From Saksenaea vasiformis B4078 (taxonomy: Eukaryota > Mucoromycota > Mucoromycetes > Mucorales > Saksenaeaceae), in contig JNDT01002275.1 in the NCBI GenBank assembly GCA_000697055.1, forward strand, positions 62,001-126,000: DNA of 64,000 bases, given 5' to 3'. This document shows positions 1-17,217 of this stretch, one piece after another (position 1 is the first letter of the stretch; every line of letters starts with the position of its first letter). A program made the position numbers and the translations under genes. The notes beneath the pieces were generated by a model. That model made no database searches. It was not told where the DNA came from and was given only the letters and a program-made list of their open reading frames with translations.

Positions 1-1299
1 CGATGATGTCGTATAGGTCACATATGAGGACATAGATCCACATCTAAAGATCGGCATTATATCCAAAGTCAAGACCATCTCAGGAACACAGATCTACTGA
101 CCAGGGTCAAGATTACAATCTCCGAATGAATAGAACAATAGTAAGGACAGACGCGTAAATATATACAATCATCTTTACTTTACATCCCAATAAAGAAAGA
201 GTCTCAAAGGTTTTCCTGTCTGTCAAACTATCACTAAACAAACTGAAATCCAAGATGAGAACTACGCCGGTAAGTGTCCCGTTTTCATATTGAAACGTGA
301 CATCGCGGTTTTGTAACCGTCCCAGATCTGATCGGGGACTCCATACCGTTGTAATGCATAACAAGAGTAAAGTTTTCGCCTGCAGTTGGTCTAGCAGGAG
401 CTTGTCCGTTTCATCCCAAGAATTGAGATAATTGATCAGTAACTTAATGTCCCAAGTTTCAATATCAGCTTTCGTATTTACGTCGTATCTGTTCCTACAT
501 CTTTAGCAATAATATTGTAGTTCAATGTGTCCACATACTTTGAACTTCAGTCGCCCCATGTAGTCCCTATTCTCATTTTCTCGTTGCTAAAATAGGCTGT
601 GTTTTTAACAAGGTTCGCTGCTGGAGAATAAATCTTATACCACGCTGACCTATCACCTACCATTACTTGTTTGGTATTGCGATCGCCCGTTTTTAAGCCT
701 GCGACTTCACTTTTTAAACACCAATGGATTTCAATACCTTCCTATTTGTACAATTATATGGATTTGAAATTCAAGAGGATGAAGTAGACTGATATGATAG
801 GCTAGTCAGAAGTATATAGGACGGTCTATAAAACAAGGCGTTTTGTTTATATGAAAATTTTATATCGGTACTGAGTAGAAATTAAAAGGCACACTTTGTC
901 CTGTCGGTTTCGTCGCATTTTTAAAAAAAATATGTCAAGTCCTACGATTTCCAAGGAAGTACAAAAGCCCTGGAAAAGGATGCGTTGGATCTTTCAACAA
1001 GACATCAATGGATGTGCTCATAGAATGGCTTACTACTGCTTATTAATGTAAGGATATAGAGATTCAACACCTGAGAATATAGTTTCTGACTAGATTGGCC
1101 TTTGGTTCACTAACAATTCAGCTACCGCTTCTTATAAGTCTATACAGGTACTGAACTGCAATTAAATGATCTTCTAGCTTAATCATTAGTTATCTGATAT
1201 TCTTTCCACTAGCTCGCATCACTCTGTCCAATTTTTTCAAGATCTTTCCGAAGCTATCAGAAGTCATCCAAGCCTTCTTACTCCAATACTACTGGAAAC

Positions 1300-2066
1300 C
1301 GTACTGTTCACCTACGTATAACCATTAGCATGCTGAAATTGTTCCTCCGTCACAATGATACGTACCACTTTTATTCTTGAAGTTTCGAAGTCGTTGGGCT
1401 TTCCCGATAAAAAATGGCGGAGTACGGTGTGAACCGTCAGCGTTGGTGACAAATACCAGTGCAAGTCTCCTCTTGTCCTTTTTTGTGCCAGATACAGGCG
1501 TACCGACAATAGTCGCGTCTGGCGTCAGTGCGTAGAAAAGGCCTGTCTCATCCCAAGTTGTACACATGGGAGAGAGGTTACTTACTTGTCTTCTCTCCGA
1601 TTTCTTGCAACTTCTCTTGCATCGTGCCATTGTTGGTGTCAACAGATTCTGCTTCCCCATGTATCTGCTACGTCGGTAGACCATTTCTCTTCATAAAGTT
1701 TGCACTCCATCCATTTGAAAATGCAATTTTTTTGTCAAAATTCATCTTCGTGAAACTCTTTGCCTGTTCCCTAATCATATGTCGATTGATAGTGGTGTTA
1801 TTTCCGCCACAGATTTCACCCACATAGCAAGAGCAGCTTCCAATTGTGGAAGTACGCCAGTGCGCTGACGTTTTGAAGAAAGTTCCACATCACACATGTT
1901 CTCAATTTTGCGGTTATTGCTAAGAATCTTCTGGATTGTGGATTGCACTGGAGCCTTGTTAAGCCTGAAAGCTACCTTCGCCCACTCAGCAAGCTCAGAC
2001 TGAGTATGATGGATTTTCTTCATGATGACGGATAAGCACTGATTTCTGGTTGTAAGTGAGTGCAAG
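1300..2066 (-). pseudogene. pogo/CENP-B-type DDE transposase, broken
   Basis: Remnant of a Tc1/pogo-superfamily transposase. The N-terminal part (from about 2065) is a CENP-B-like helix-turn-helix region containing SELAEWAKVAF. A second frame near 1680-1780 reads FSNGWSANFMKRNG, which fits the end of a CENP-B DNA-binding domain. Around 1400-1560 is the start of the catalytic core, with WDETGLFY (first Asp of the DDE triad) followed by KKDKRRLALVFVTNADGS. These pieces lie in different frames, with a frameshift near 1775 and stops between, and the rest of the catalytic domain is missing. It is therefore a dead copy. The family assignment rests on motif recognition, not a search. Confidence 0.8.
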
Positions 2067-2193
2067 ACGTGAAACTTGCGAAACTGAAGAGTTAGAGTTC
2101 ATATTCAATACTACAGATACTGCAAAAGAATATATGGTGGAGATTTGGTAATTTGTTATGCTTCATGGCATTTGGAGCTTTATACTATTTATT

Positions 2194-2374
2194 GAATGAG
2201 TTTTTACGCTACTCTATGTAAATTCTGCGTCCATCAAGAGCCAGGTTTGCGCTGAGGAGGGAACGAAATATGCGGTTATCAGTTTATAAATTGGCGATAA
2301 AATAATATTCAACTTACATCAATTTGGTCCCCAGATGGACGCAAAATTTACGTGAGCAGCATAAAAATTCATTC
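2194..2374. mobile_element. MITE-like element, copy 1 (~52-bp inverted arms)
   Basis: Non-coding element of ~181 bp. The left arm (2194-2246) and the reverse complement of the right arm (2322-2374) align over about 52 bp, sharing GAATGA, TTTTTA and TGCGTCCATC. Related copies occur at 22709-22866 and 26114-26293. No clear target-site duplication was found. It could be a non-autonomous derivative of a DNA transposon; the nearby pogo relic does not visibly share its ends. Confidence 0.75.
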
Positions 2375-2399
2375 GCGGTTAGTAAATGGAAGATACTTT

Positions 2400-2600
2400 G
2401 GTCCCAATTCACTTACCCCCGAAGGGTATTCCCAGCTAATGCTGAGGACCGGCGCCGCACCTTGGACCGGTGGGCCCGGTGAAAGAAGTGATTGGCCATG
2501 CGGCCGAGATTGGTAGCCCTACAGAGGACTTGGGCGATGCAGCACCTGGCGAGGACTTGAAGGATGTAAGGATGAGTGACAACTGTGCATACCAATGGTT
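2400..2600. other. GC-rich patch with no assigned gene
   Basis: A stretch of visibly higher GC than its AT-rich surroundings. The minus strand is open for about 60 codons but matches nothing I recognise. It may be the end of a decayed transposable element. Confidence 0.3.
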
Positions 2601-2814
2601 ATCATTTCATTTACCGAATGTGACAAGAGGGAGCTCACTCAGCCAAGGTGGTTCAGAACAGAGGTCTTGTAGGCTAAAATACAAACATGGAGAATGAATG
2701 ATCATGTATACGTTTTGAAGTATTGACATCCTTACCGGGATGTTTTTTGTAAAGAACAGAGCCAAAGAAAAAAAAAGGGAAATTCATGCGTCCCTTTAAA
2801 TACGGATCATTTTG

Positions 2815-3004
2815 GGTGGAACCTGTCCCTATCGTGAGACATCTTTACTGCTTCCGATGGCATCCTCGGAATCCATCACTGGAGCACCCACAATGCAAAA
2901 ACGATCTCTTGTTTCAATGGAACATTTTCCTTATCTCGAGACATTTTTACTCTTTCCGATAGGATACTGGGAACTTGTCATTGAAGCATCTCAATGCAAA
3001 AGTC
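2815..3004. repeat. Diverged tandem repeat, two units of ~101 bp
   Basis: Two adjacent units starting near 2817 and 2918 share TGGAAC, ATCG/TCGAGACAT, TTTACT, TTCCGAT and a closing CAATGCAAAA with substitutions between. The plus-strand open frame across it is just the repeat read through and is not called a gene. Confidence 0.65.
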
Positions 3005-3263
3005 AGGTCATCCAGGTGCAAAGTATTCCTTGAATTAACGTAAAATGAACTACTCCCCTGCGCAAATGGTCGTCACTTCCCAACGCAAAATTATTACACA
3101 TGAACGTCTGAGGATGCCTAACTGATGCAAATGCTTGTTCAAAATCCAGTAAATAGACGCTGAGATAGTAACAAAAGGTTACACCAACGCACAGCTTATA
3201 AACTCAGATCTATGGTCCTTGCTGCATAGGTCATCATACAACGAGGTTGATGCATTTTATTTT

Positions 3264-5143
<1,880 letters not shown>

Positions 5144-5380
5144 CGTTTTTTTTTTTTAAAAAAAAAAGAAGATTAAAAAATAAAGAACAAGGTATGTTTT
5201 TTTTAAGAGCGTAATGATGATTTTCTTTTTTTTTAGTTAAAACAAGGGTCTGACGCATGAATATAAAGGTTGTGGGCGGCAGAACTTTTTGACTCTGATC
5301 ACCATCGAGAGACGGCAACATAAGGTGTTCGTTGTCCGTGATCGGGGAATAAGGTAGACCAGAAGGTGTATATTTCAAAA

Positions 5381-6926
<1,546 letters not shown>

Positions 6927-6929
6927 TTT

Positions 6930-8691
6930 GTTGAAAGACGATTCCCAAGGTAAAGGAAAAAAAGGAAAAAGGGAAAAAGTACTGGCTGAGCCACAAGAAA
7001 GGGGTGAGGGAATGAGGGCAATGCTTACCCAAAAAGAGAGCACAACAATACTTTGCACGATCCAGCCAATCATGTCAGACAACATAAGAAACTTACCCAG
7101 ATCGTTTCTCGAGCATAGCACATCAAAATTGATTGGCCTGCAAGTGTGTCGCACACATGGAGCTGGATAACAAACCAGCGGAGTAAGAGACACTGTTGCT
7201 CCGATAACCGATAACTAACTACCCAGCCACACTCCTTCTGAAACAAACCAGAAATAAGCTCCGACACATCGAAACGGAAAGGTACAAACGTTGTTGAAAA
7301 AAAAAGAAAAAAAAAGGGGGGAAAGGTTCCAAATAACTGAATCTAGACGTTTCGCTGCAAAAGAAAACAAAGCGTGTAAATAGTTGGGTGGCGATGTACT
7401 AATGAAACCTCTGCATACGTATCTAAGGACAGTGTAACTTTAACAGTCGGCTTTTTTTGTATATCAAAAGAAATAAGGTCCTTCGTCGTTCCTATCTATT
7501 GACATCTAAACATTGGTAAAAATAAAACGACAGAAGAAACTTATGCAACCTTATCACAATCATGTTTGATGGCTATATTACGGATTTGCTTGATTAGGTA
7601 AGTTCTTTACCATGTTTCTCTGAGCCCCTCACTTTACTACATATGTTTGTTTTTGATCTTGTCACGGAACACATAGCTAACCTCTCTCTCTTTCTCTCTT
7701 TTTGTACTACTTTTCAGCATAACAATCACAACGATAGTGAAAGGCGTCTCTTTCTCTTTTGTTGATAGGATGAAACAACACAAAATTTGACTTTTTTTTT
7801 TCCATTTGAGAAGCACCTAAATTTTGTTCTTAGTCTCATTGAGTAAACCAGAAGTTTTCACTTCAATATTTAAATAGGATGGGAGAGATGCACGGACTGT
7901 ACAACATCCTTTTGTTGCACCTTAGAACGGGAATGCCCTTTTACACCCGGTTCATCCGGCATTTGAAAATATGTTTGCTAGACAGAAATATGATGAAGCA
8001 TTCATAAACAACCTATCTCTTTTGCTGTTTACATTACCAAGAATGATCAAAGTAAAGAATGACTTTTTTCTTTTTTTACTTCATCAACGTTACACGTACA
8101 TCATTAGGAAGTCGATGCAGAACTTTTAACTCTCTCTCTCTCTCTAAAGATGAGACGAAAGTTTCATGCAGAAACGATTATCCGAGGCCACGCTTTTCAC
8201 CGACGTCATAGAGGATGAGTAAATGGTATCATCTATTAGTCCCTCTTTTTTTCTATTACTATAGATGATTAACATGTACCCAGGGAGACAGGGCCCTTAA
8301 TCGAAACTCCCTATTCCTTTTTCTCATTCGAAAACGATGTGTGTGACGACAATGAAACTCCGTAGGAAGTAGGGTTGGGGAGATGAAAATTTCTTCTTCT
8401 TTCTCCTCTTCTTTCTCTCTTTCTCTTTGCCTTCTTTCCCCACTCCAGCATTTTCTCTCTTTCCAAAAGACTGAACTAGGTTCTGAGTTTTGTCTGGCAA
8501 ACAAAAGGTTGGATAATCCGATTTTGGGACTTTCAATTCATCTATTTTAGCCCTCCTCTCAACCAATAGCCAACGTTTTGACGCTTGTTTCAACAACAAC
8601 AGCGCTAAAGAAGAAAAAAAAAAGAAGGACCTAAGTCCAAGGTTATCTTTCAACCCAACCTAAACTTTGTTCATCATCTTGGCTACGCGCC
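6930..8691. promoter_or_regulatory. Divergent intergenic region between kinase and HMG-CoA reductase
   Basis: About 1.7 kb of AT-rich sequence between two divergent starts (6926 minus, 8692 plus). It has CT-rich tracts at about 7683-7712, 8129-8146 and 8386-8460, typical of fungal promoter/leader DNA. No gene is seen, and no specific operator can be named. Confidence 0.4.
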
Positions 8692-11600
8692 ATGTCTCTC
8701 CTTCCCAATCATTCTGGCACAACCGCATTCCGGTCAATCTCTTCCATGGTTGGCAAGGGAATTCACCGTGCTGCCAAGTTGTCGTCCCGTAATCCAATCG
8801 AGATGATCGTCGCCATTCTCATCTTATCCTCGTTCAGCTACTTCTATCTTTTCAACCTTGCTCGAACCTCTGACATCTTTTCTGGCACCGTTACGCGTTT
8901 ATACCCGACCTCCGTTTATGCCTATGGTGACGTAAATGAATTTACACAGATCAACCGCACATTGGGAAACACGCTGCCAAATAATGCGATCAAAGTTCAA
9001 TTAAAGCAAGTAACCGTCACTGCCCCTCGTGCTAACCTTCTCACACGCGAGACCCTGGCGTCTGTGCTACGATTTCAGCACACGGTCGAGAACGAAATTT
9101 ATGTACCCGACGGAACCGCTGTCAATCGATTTGCTTTTCATCATGGCTTGTGTCACAAGACGTCCTCCTCCTCGACCTGCTTCATGCAATCCCCTCTAGA
9201 TTTCTGGCAGAACGATGAACACATCCTACGTGCAGACAATGACATTACAGCTACCATCGCTAGCCACCTTGACACAGCCAACGTCCTCTTTGGTGACCTG
9301 AAGCTAAACGAGACTTCCGCAACATCGCTCACCATGTCATACGCCTTCAACTCTACGAATGCATATCGCGAACATTTAGCTTCTCTTTGGGAACATAAAG
9401 TTGCTACGCTACCCCCAGGTGAATTGGTGTCGCTCTCCAATGCCGGTCAACAAGAAAACGTTTTCTCTTGGCTTTTCATCGTTGGACGCAATGTGATCTT
9501 CCGTATTAAGGAGCTCATCGATGCACGTATCGCCCCCACCTTATATAACGCTGCTAGCTCACATTCATTTATCTTTTTTTTTCTCTTATTCCTTGATTTT
9601 TCTTTATGACTCTACAGATGGCAGATAACGTCGATATTGTGGTTATCTTGGCTGGCTACATCATGATGATTGCCACCTTTGTCTCGCTCTACGTCAACAT
9701 GCGCGCCATGGGTTCCCGTTACACACTAGGTAACCTATCCTTTCTGTTTTCGATTGTGACATGCACTAACCGATACTTGTAGCTACCGCTGTCGTGTTCA
9801 ATGGATTCTTTTCTTTTATGCTCGCGTTGTTGACGGTCCATGCTCTCGGAGTGGATGTCTATCCCGTTGTACTAGCGTAAGGAGAAAAAGAGGTAGCAAA
9901 AAAAAGAAAATCAAGCTGAACCATTCCATGTAGTGAAGCGATTCCTTTTCTCGCCGTTACCATCGGTTTTGAACGTCCTTTCAAACTGACAAAGCGCGTC
10001 TTCCAGTACAGCAAAGAAATGCCACTGACAAAACAAGAGATCCGCAAAACAATCGTCCGTGCCGTTGATTCGGTTGCATTGCCCATTGCAAGAGATTGTT
10101 TCATGGAAATTACTGTGCTTGTGCTCGGTGCAAAATCGGGTATTGCAGGCCTGCGCGAGTTCTGTTTACTTAGCGCCATCTTGCTGGCCTATGATTTCAT
10201 TATCATGTTTACTTGGTACACCGCTGTACTAGCATTGAAATTGGAGGTAAGCCCACATTCTTTTCCTATTTCTGAATTGACACGTTTTTCTTTTTTTGCG
10301 TAGCTTTTGCGTATTCGCGAAATCAACAGCGCGTCGGCAACGGCTATGACGAAAGGTGGAAACAAGACTGCAGCTACGGGTTACATTCGAAGCACCGTGA
10401 TCAAGGCATTTAGCGACGATAGCACAGCAGGTGACAGCGTAGATCAAAAGTTGGATAACTCTATTATTGGTCGCGTGAAGTTACTCATGGTAAGGATAAT
10501 AATTACTGTGTGCCGAAACGATCTCTTACGTCTTTTTTTTTACAGGTTGTTGGCTTGGCATTCAAGACCTTTTCCACATTTCAATCAACCGGTCCAGAGG
10601 TCAATATTGCTGAACCGAGTGTGGCTGGTGTGCTTGGCCAACTACTTTCGCATCACAAGGCTTCTGCTCAGGCAGCTCTTCCATTGATCGTTGAAGTCTT
10701 TCCACCTTTACCGTTCCAAATTGCATCGGCAGACCGAAGTTTCGTTCCTGACGCCATTAGCCGTCCGCTGGAGGCTCTCCTGGATGTGTATACCGTATAT
10801 ATCCAACATCCCGTGATCAGCAAATGGTTGACGCTTGCTTTGTTTGTCTCTCTCTTCTTGAACACGTATTTGTTCAAGGTGGCCAAGCAGCCAAAACAAG
10901 TGGTTGAAACCGTCGAAAAGAAGATTGCCGTTGAGCCTACGCCAGCTCCCGCCGCGGAGGCTGCGAAGCTCAAGGTTGTTGCGCACGCAAGTCCCGCGAA
11001 GGCGGAGGTGCATGCGCCAGTGCATCTCGATAAGCTTCGTCCAATCGATGAATGTCTTGCTTTGACACGAACGCCTGAAGCGCTGCACAATGAAGAAGTG
11101 ATTTCCCTTGTTGAAGCCGGAAAGATGGCCCCCTACGCCCTGGAGAAAGTACTTGGTGATTTGCAACGTGCAGTGGCTATTCGACGTGCATTGATATCAC
11201 GTGCCTCATTGACGAAGACCTTGGAGAGCAGTGCATTGCCGCTGGAGAACTATCACTACGACAAAGTGATGGGTGCATGCTGTGAGAACGTTATCGGCTA
11301 CATGCCTATTCCAGTGGGTGTTGCTGGACCAATGAACATTGATGGTGACAGTATCCACATTCCAATGGCTACGACAGAGGGTTGTCTGGTTGCTTCTACT
11401 GCGCGCGGCTGCAAAGCTATCAATGCAGGCGGAGGCGCTACGACCATTGTTACTGCAGATGGTATGACACGTGGACCATGCGTCGAATTCCCTTCCATTG
11501 TGGAGGCTGCTGGATGCAAGCGCTGGATTGAACAAGAAGGCGCAGATGTCGTCATTGGTGCTTTCAACTCGACCTCCCGTTTTGCTCGTGTCCGTAAGCT

Positions 11601-12366
11601 GAAGGTCGCCTTGGCAGGTAAACTTGTGTACATTCGATTCTCCACAACGACGGGTGATGCGATGGGTATGAACATGATTTCCAAGGGCTGTGAAAAGGCG
11701 CTCAGCGTGATTGCCGATCATTTCCCAAGCATGCAAATCATCTCGTTGTCTGGTAACTACTGTACGGACAAGAAGCCTGCGGCCATCAACTGGATCGAAG
11801 GTCGTGGCAAATCGGTTGTTTCTGAAGCTGTGATTCCTGGCGCGGTTGTAGAGAAGGTGCTAAAGACCAGCGTGGCTGCTCTGGTGGAGCTCAATATCAG
11901 CAAAAATCTGATCGGATCGGCCATGGCGGGTTCTGTGGGTGGATTCAACGCGCACGCTGCAAACATATTGACTGCTGTGTACATTGCTACTGGACAAGAC
12001 CCTGCCCAAAATGTGGAGAGCTCTAACTGTATTACACTCATGAAGGCTATCAATGATGGTCAAGATCTTCATATTTCATGCACAATGCCTAGCATCGAAG
12101 TCGGTACCATCGGTGGCGGCACGATCTTGCCACCACAACAAGCCATGTTGGATATGCTCGGTGTCCGTGGACCTCATCCAACAGAACCAGGCAAAAATGC
12201 TCAACGCTTGGCAAGAATCATCTGTGCGGCTGTCATGGCCGGAGAACTGTCCTTGTGCGCGGCCTTGGCTGCAGGTCATCTGGTAAAGGCGCACATGGCA
12301 CATAACCGCGCTACTCAGGTTCCCGCTGCTGCAGCAAAGGAGCCAGGTACTTGTATCAAATCTTAA
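8692..12366 (+). CDS. HMGR: 3-hydroxy-3-methylglutaryl-CoA reductase
   Basis: Reduces HMG-CoA to mevalonate with NADPH, the committed step to sterols and isoprenoids; ER membrane protein. Six exons: 8692-9526, 9625-9729, 9783-9876, 9934-10246, 10304-10489, 10546-12366. They sum to 3354 nt (1117 residues) and close in frame. The N-terminal half has several hydrophobic spans, including the sterol-sensing-type region [21 protein letters not shown]. The catalytic domain from about residue 700 shows [28 protein letters not shown] (catalytic Glu), [19 protein letters not shown] and a C-terminal catalytic His in [11 protein letters not shown]. An Ala/Pro-rich linker near 10930-11030 joins membrane and catalytic parts. 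Length and domain order are normal for fungal HMGR. Confidence 0.97.
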
Positions 12367-12572
12367 GCCATTTCTTGTGTTTTTCTTTCTTTTTTTTTGT
12401 TTTAGTTTCAGATAGAGTTCCTCTGTTAACAGCAAGAAAAGAAAAAAAAAGTTTCTCTCATTCACATTATTTATATATCGCACACTGTGTTCTTTCTTTT
12501 TTTTTTTTTTGCTAATTTGAAGTTCGTATATTAAAAAAAAAAATGAAATGTTTCTTTTAAAAAAAAAGTGTT

Positions 12573-13539
12573 TTACACATCGACCCAGCCGTCGTTACTA
12601 TGGGTTTCTTGTTGACTTTGGGTCTTGGCCTTCAGCGCCGATAGGAAGGATTGCCATTGTCCGGCGTTTGTATAGCCGGCTGTCATGTTACCTAGTTCAT
12701 GGATCTCGGTGCCCACTTCTCGGAACTGGTCTGCCAAATGATCGATAAATGATTTCCATTCGGCGTTAACGGCTACGATATTGGGGTTGTTGGCCAATGA
12801 GGCTTCAAGTTGGCTGATGATAGTGGGGAAGGCATCGAGAGGGTGGGAAACGTTGTCCGAGCCTGCGGGAAGGGTGGCGTCGGTGGCGTCAGGTGGCGGC
12901 AGTTCATCCAATACGCTGTCGATAGCGGTGTTGCTATGGACTCGGTTGTTCTTGGCATAGTTACCAGGGACTACGCGGAGACAGCCGTACCCAGACCGTC
13001 CTGTAGGGCAGTCGTTCTGTTGTAACACGTCACTGTGAGCAAAACAAAATGCAAAAGAGTGCCACACATGACGGACTTACCACTTTTTTGCAGCATCGGA
13101 TACAGAAACGTTCAATGTCAGGTTCAATCAAACTGACAAAGTAAGGGTAGTTTTTGCACATCGCACCGACTGGCTTGTGTTTTGCGTGTGAGTCGTATTG
13201 TCCTCCTCCATCTTTAGGACTTAATTTGTACTTGGAACGGTCGAAATAGCCCGTCACCTGGACGTAGCTTGGCGTTTTGTCATAGTGGACCACTTTAAGG
13301 AAACCCTTGGGGAATGGTTTGGCGTGTGGTACGAGACTCTTCTTCGTACAGAACGGGATACCATTATCTTCGTTGACGGCGACCTCTAAGCCAGGACGAG
13401 GTGGCAGAAACAAACAAAAATCATGGGGACCATTAACGGCAACCTGAGGTCCATGTGATGAAGACAATGGACGCTCAGCAGCGAAGGTACCGGCAATTAA
13501 ACAGGCCAACGAGACCAGTCGTAGTAGTGTTAGGGTCAT
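12573..13539 (-). CDS. Secreted protein of unknown function
   Basis: Signal peptide MTLTLLRLVSLACLIAGTFAAE, then a conserved-looking core with FCLFLPPRPG, NEDNGIPFC, YVQVTGYFDRSKY, DGGGQYDSHA and FVSLIEPDIERFCIRCC. After an intron (about 13030-13080) the reading continues as NDCPTGRSGYGCLRVVPG. The C-terminal third is low in Cys and helical-looking, ending WVDV. Paired Cys suggest disulfides outside the cell. I recall the core as a widespread uncharacterised fungal secreted family but cannot name it. Start is the ATG at 13539 because it begins the signal peptide; an upstream in-frame ATG would add a long hydrophobic leader. Confidence 0.8.
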
Positions 13540-13619
13540 TTGATAAGGAAGTAAAAAGAAGGAGAAGGAGAAAACGTATTTTTTTAACCATAAAAGCATT
13601 ATTTTATGTCGCCTGAGCG

Positions 13620-16600
13620 GGGGGACGGCGTAAATCCGAAGGAGTTGTTTTTAGCAACAGAAAGAAAAAAAAAAGCTCGATCTACTTTGTAGTATCTCCC
13701 ATCTGGGAAATTTGTTTTTTTTCGGTGTCTTGGCGACACTTTTTTTTCGGGAGCTGGGTACAAACTTTGTTCTTGCTTTTAAAAGAAACACAGTTGCAAT
13801 TGGATGGTTCATCAAAGTAACCACGATGCAAACCCCCCTCCCTCTTCACAACATGCATTGAGGCAGAAGCCGATGACGACAGGGCCTTAATGTAAACCGG
13901 CTAACCATATCAAGAGAAAGCATTGATCACTAAGGGGTAGCCGATGCGGTCATTAAAAAGTTGATTCTTTCATTGTTCCTTTTTGATCCGAGGAGAACTT
14001 CTTGTTGTTCTGCAATCCTCAGTCAAACGTATCCAAAGTGCTTTATTTGCACAATGGAAAGATCGTATTATCCTTGGCGCTTGTCGGAGAAGACATGTAT
14101 GCAATACATACATTGATACAAGCAGTGCATTGAACGTGAGCTTTTTTCTCTTTGCCAAAGAGAGGTAACGATACATTGAGCGGACCAACCTAGAATCGTT
14201 CTACATAGGACATGCACAAGAGTAAGCAATAATAATGCAAGCTTAAAAGGATTGTATGTGCTCAACACTCCATTGAGAGCGTCCACGTTTTCAATTGCTA
14301 CGACGTAACTCCCAACTCTATGCGTGCAAAGGTTGCATACGTTTAACAGGAACTTTAACAGAGAACCATATTAATGTCCAACGTCTCTCAATTTACACAT
14401 TAAGTATGCGCTGAAGCAGAAATTCAACTTTACCAGGCGCCGAAGCAGTGTCACAACAAGAACTGTAACGTCTATCGTCAGAGCTACCAGAAAATCCTTA
14501 AAAGCCATGTGGATACAAGCTTACACAAACAAGAAAATAGCACGAGTATGCTACAAATAAATTAGAAAAAAAGAAAAAGCAGTAGAGTAAGGAACAGTTA
14601 TACATTGGGGTGCGAGACAATAAGCTTTCCACGGGCAGGTTTTCAGGTCCTTGGAATTTTTCCTAAGAAGGAAGTTTAGTACATTGGCAGCTCTTCGTTT
14701 TTAGAACTGAGTACAAACCTTTTCAGTTGGAAACACCGTTACAGTTTGAGTACCGCGAACGAATTTTTTTTTCCCTTTTTTTGGGATTCAGGGCGAATCA
14801 ATTTTAAACAGACGCATAGCACGTCGAGGAAAATCGTGAATCCAAAGAGTATATCGCCTTTTAATCTGGAACCATACAATATGGTAGATGTACTACTAGC
14901 TAAATGAAAAGAGAGAGTGCAAAAGATCGAAGCCTATCCGGATAAAGAAGCTTCTGAATACCACATAAGCTCTTAGAGCTGTTCCAAAGGTTTACAACCT
15001 AATTTTATCCGTGACGCTAACTTTTACGGGCAGCACAAAAAGGACTCGTGCCGCTTTGTCAACTTGCAGAAAGCTGACCGAATAATCTTACAAGACTTTT
15101 CCAATGCAGCATTCAAATGCCAGACCTAATGACTGAATTCGCATGCAAGAAATAGATTGGTCCCAACAACAGAAACTAATTTAAGTCAACAGTTGCTGCT
15201 ATGGATTACCTAAACAACAAGCTCGCATCCGTAGCATCTCCGACCTGCACGGCAAGAGAAAAAAGTGGAACACAACGTTTGCTGTTCCTGCCGGTACAGT
15301 CTGCTTGTTCAACCTTTGCAATAACTGAATAACACCTAAAGCTGGCTATCTACCGTTGTAACACTTTAGTTCGGCAACGAAAAAATAGTGTCTTTTCTTT
15401 GAACGCACTGTCGGGTGTGATGACTTGGATTTGTATTGTGACACCAGAGGTGTGCAATAGTTAAAAGAATTTCACGAGGAAAACTCGTTCAAACTACATT
15501 GCACCTTATGTCCGCATGGAAACATGATTTTTCTATTAACGCCGACAATCTAGATCCTTTGACCCTAATTTTTTTCTTCCTTTTATCTATCGCATGGGCT
15601 GATGACTATCTATAGTGTGGCACAGACCTAACATTGTTTGTACCATAGTGCACAAGATGCTTTTGTTTGTTTCCGTCGTATTAAGCTTTCGCTGAGTAGC
15701 GGAAACTGTCACCGTGATTGTATTCACGCAAATGAAACGCCGGCCGCCACGCAAGAGAGACCCGTCGTGCACTTACCGAAAGTCGGAAAATCAATCGACA
15801 GCTAGGGAAGCAGTACCGCTGATACCATCACTTCAGTTCGGCGGATTGGTCGTTGCGTAGGATATAGGTTTACAAGGCTGAAGAGGGCAGCACAAGCGTA
15901 CCCAAGCTAAAAAAGGAAACATTTTACCCTTTGCAATTTCTTATCATTCTGGAGACTAGCAGCCTTACATAGGAGCTAGTTATACAACAGCCCTATTGAG
16001 ACTTTGCAGAGAGCACAAAGTCTGTTCTCATTATGCTTCCCAAGCGATCTTCTCACCATAATGGAAGAATCCTTTTCATTCCTAGAAAGCCTCACCATAA
16101 TGAGACTCCATCTTCTACTGGACATGGTTGCTGGACGTGTCTGTTGTTTGGAGGGGAAAAGCCGACATTTCATACAAGTACGTCTCCCGAGGTTCCCTGC
16201 CAACTCTTCTCATTGTATGGTCCTTAATTCGAAAACCGAGCTAAAATTGCATGTGCTGCATAAAGAATAGCGATTTCATTTCACAACCCGTCGATCATCC
16301 AGTTTTCATATGCAAACATATTATGATGGCAAGATCGACGATGTTACGTAAATCCTCTGCCTTTCTTCCTGGCGGCTGTAATACACGTGTACGATCTGTA
16401 GAAAACGTCTCCTACAAACATTCATTGGTACTCCCGAAGGACAGATGGTGACTTCATGTCAGCCGCCATTTCATACATCCCAGATAAATTAAAAGTATGG
16501 TGCCAGTTAATATCCTTAGCAACTAAAAATAGAAATAAATAGGCTTTTCCTTCTTGGGTCGCCTTCTAGCCAGCCACGTTAGCTATAAGAAGGTCCGTCA

Positions 16601-17040
16601 GGGAACGAGGTAGTTTTTGTGAAACCCTTTCTCCACGCTTTTCCGCCAAGCCAACGACTCTAAACGAAGGGTCTGTAACATATGAACTTTTCTGGTGGCT
16701 AAATGTTCATCTACCCTTCTTATCAAGTCGAAGTCTTGTCTTGAAGGAAATACTCTTTCTCACGAATAAAACTGCCACTGTACGAGGAGTTATGCGTAGT
16801 TATAGGGCTCGTTGTCTAACACAGTACTAGAAGTACGCCAAATGTGATATTTCGTTGCTATGGGACGCAACACTACGATTATACTTAAGTTTTTGGGACT
16901 GGAGCTTCCTAATGATTTCGTTTGTTTTCCTATGCCATAGAATAGTAAAAATAGCCGCATGTTGTTCTTACCAAAAGTGTACAATGAAACTCTGCTGGCT
17001 CACTTCGGACCTTAGTAGACGGATCGACGGATGATGCATG
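13620..17040. other. 3.4 kb without a recognisable gene
   Basis: Only short scattered open frames on either strand, none with a recognised motif or consistent splicing. AT-rich with small A/T runs. No tRNA T-arm, TIR or tandem array was noticed. It separates the conserved genes to the left from the Sel1 duplication. Confidence 0.5.
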
Positions 17041-17217
17041 CGTTTCCAGAGGCAATCGTGACACCGGCGTAAAAGAGAATGAGAAGCGAAACTTGGAGTC
17101 ATCGGGGACGAGTTAAGTAAGGTATGGAGACAAGTGAAGAGGTCAAATAATTCAACAGAGTCACATCACAGAAAGCGATCGATTCTGTGCGTAAAAGCCT
17201 TCTTAGAAACAATTGTT

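Noticed and set aside
2812..3033. Plus-strand 73-codon frame
   Set aside because: It is the diverged ~101-bp tandem repeat translated; the repeat itself explains the sequence.
10668..12072. Several minus-strand frames of 70-176 codons under HMG-CoA reductase
   Set aside because: They are shadows of the catalytic-domain exon, which is conserved on the plus strand.
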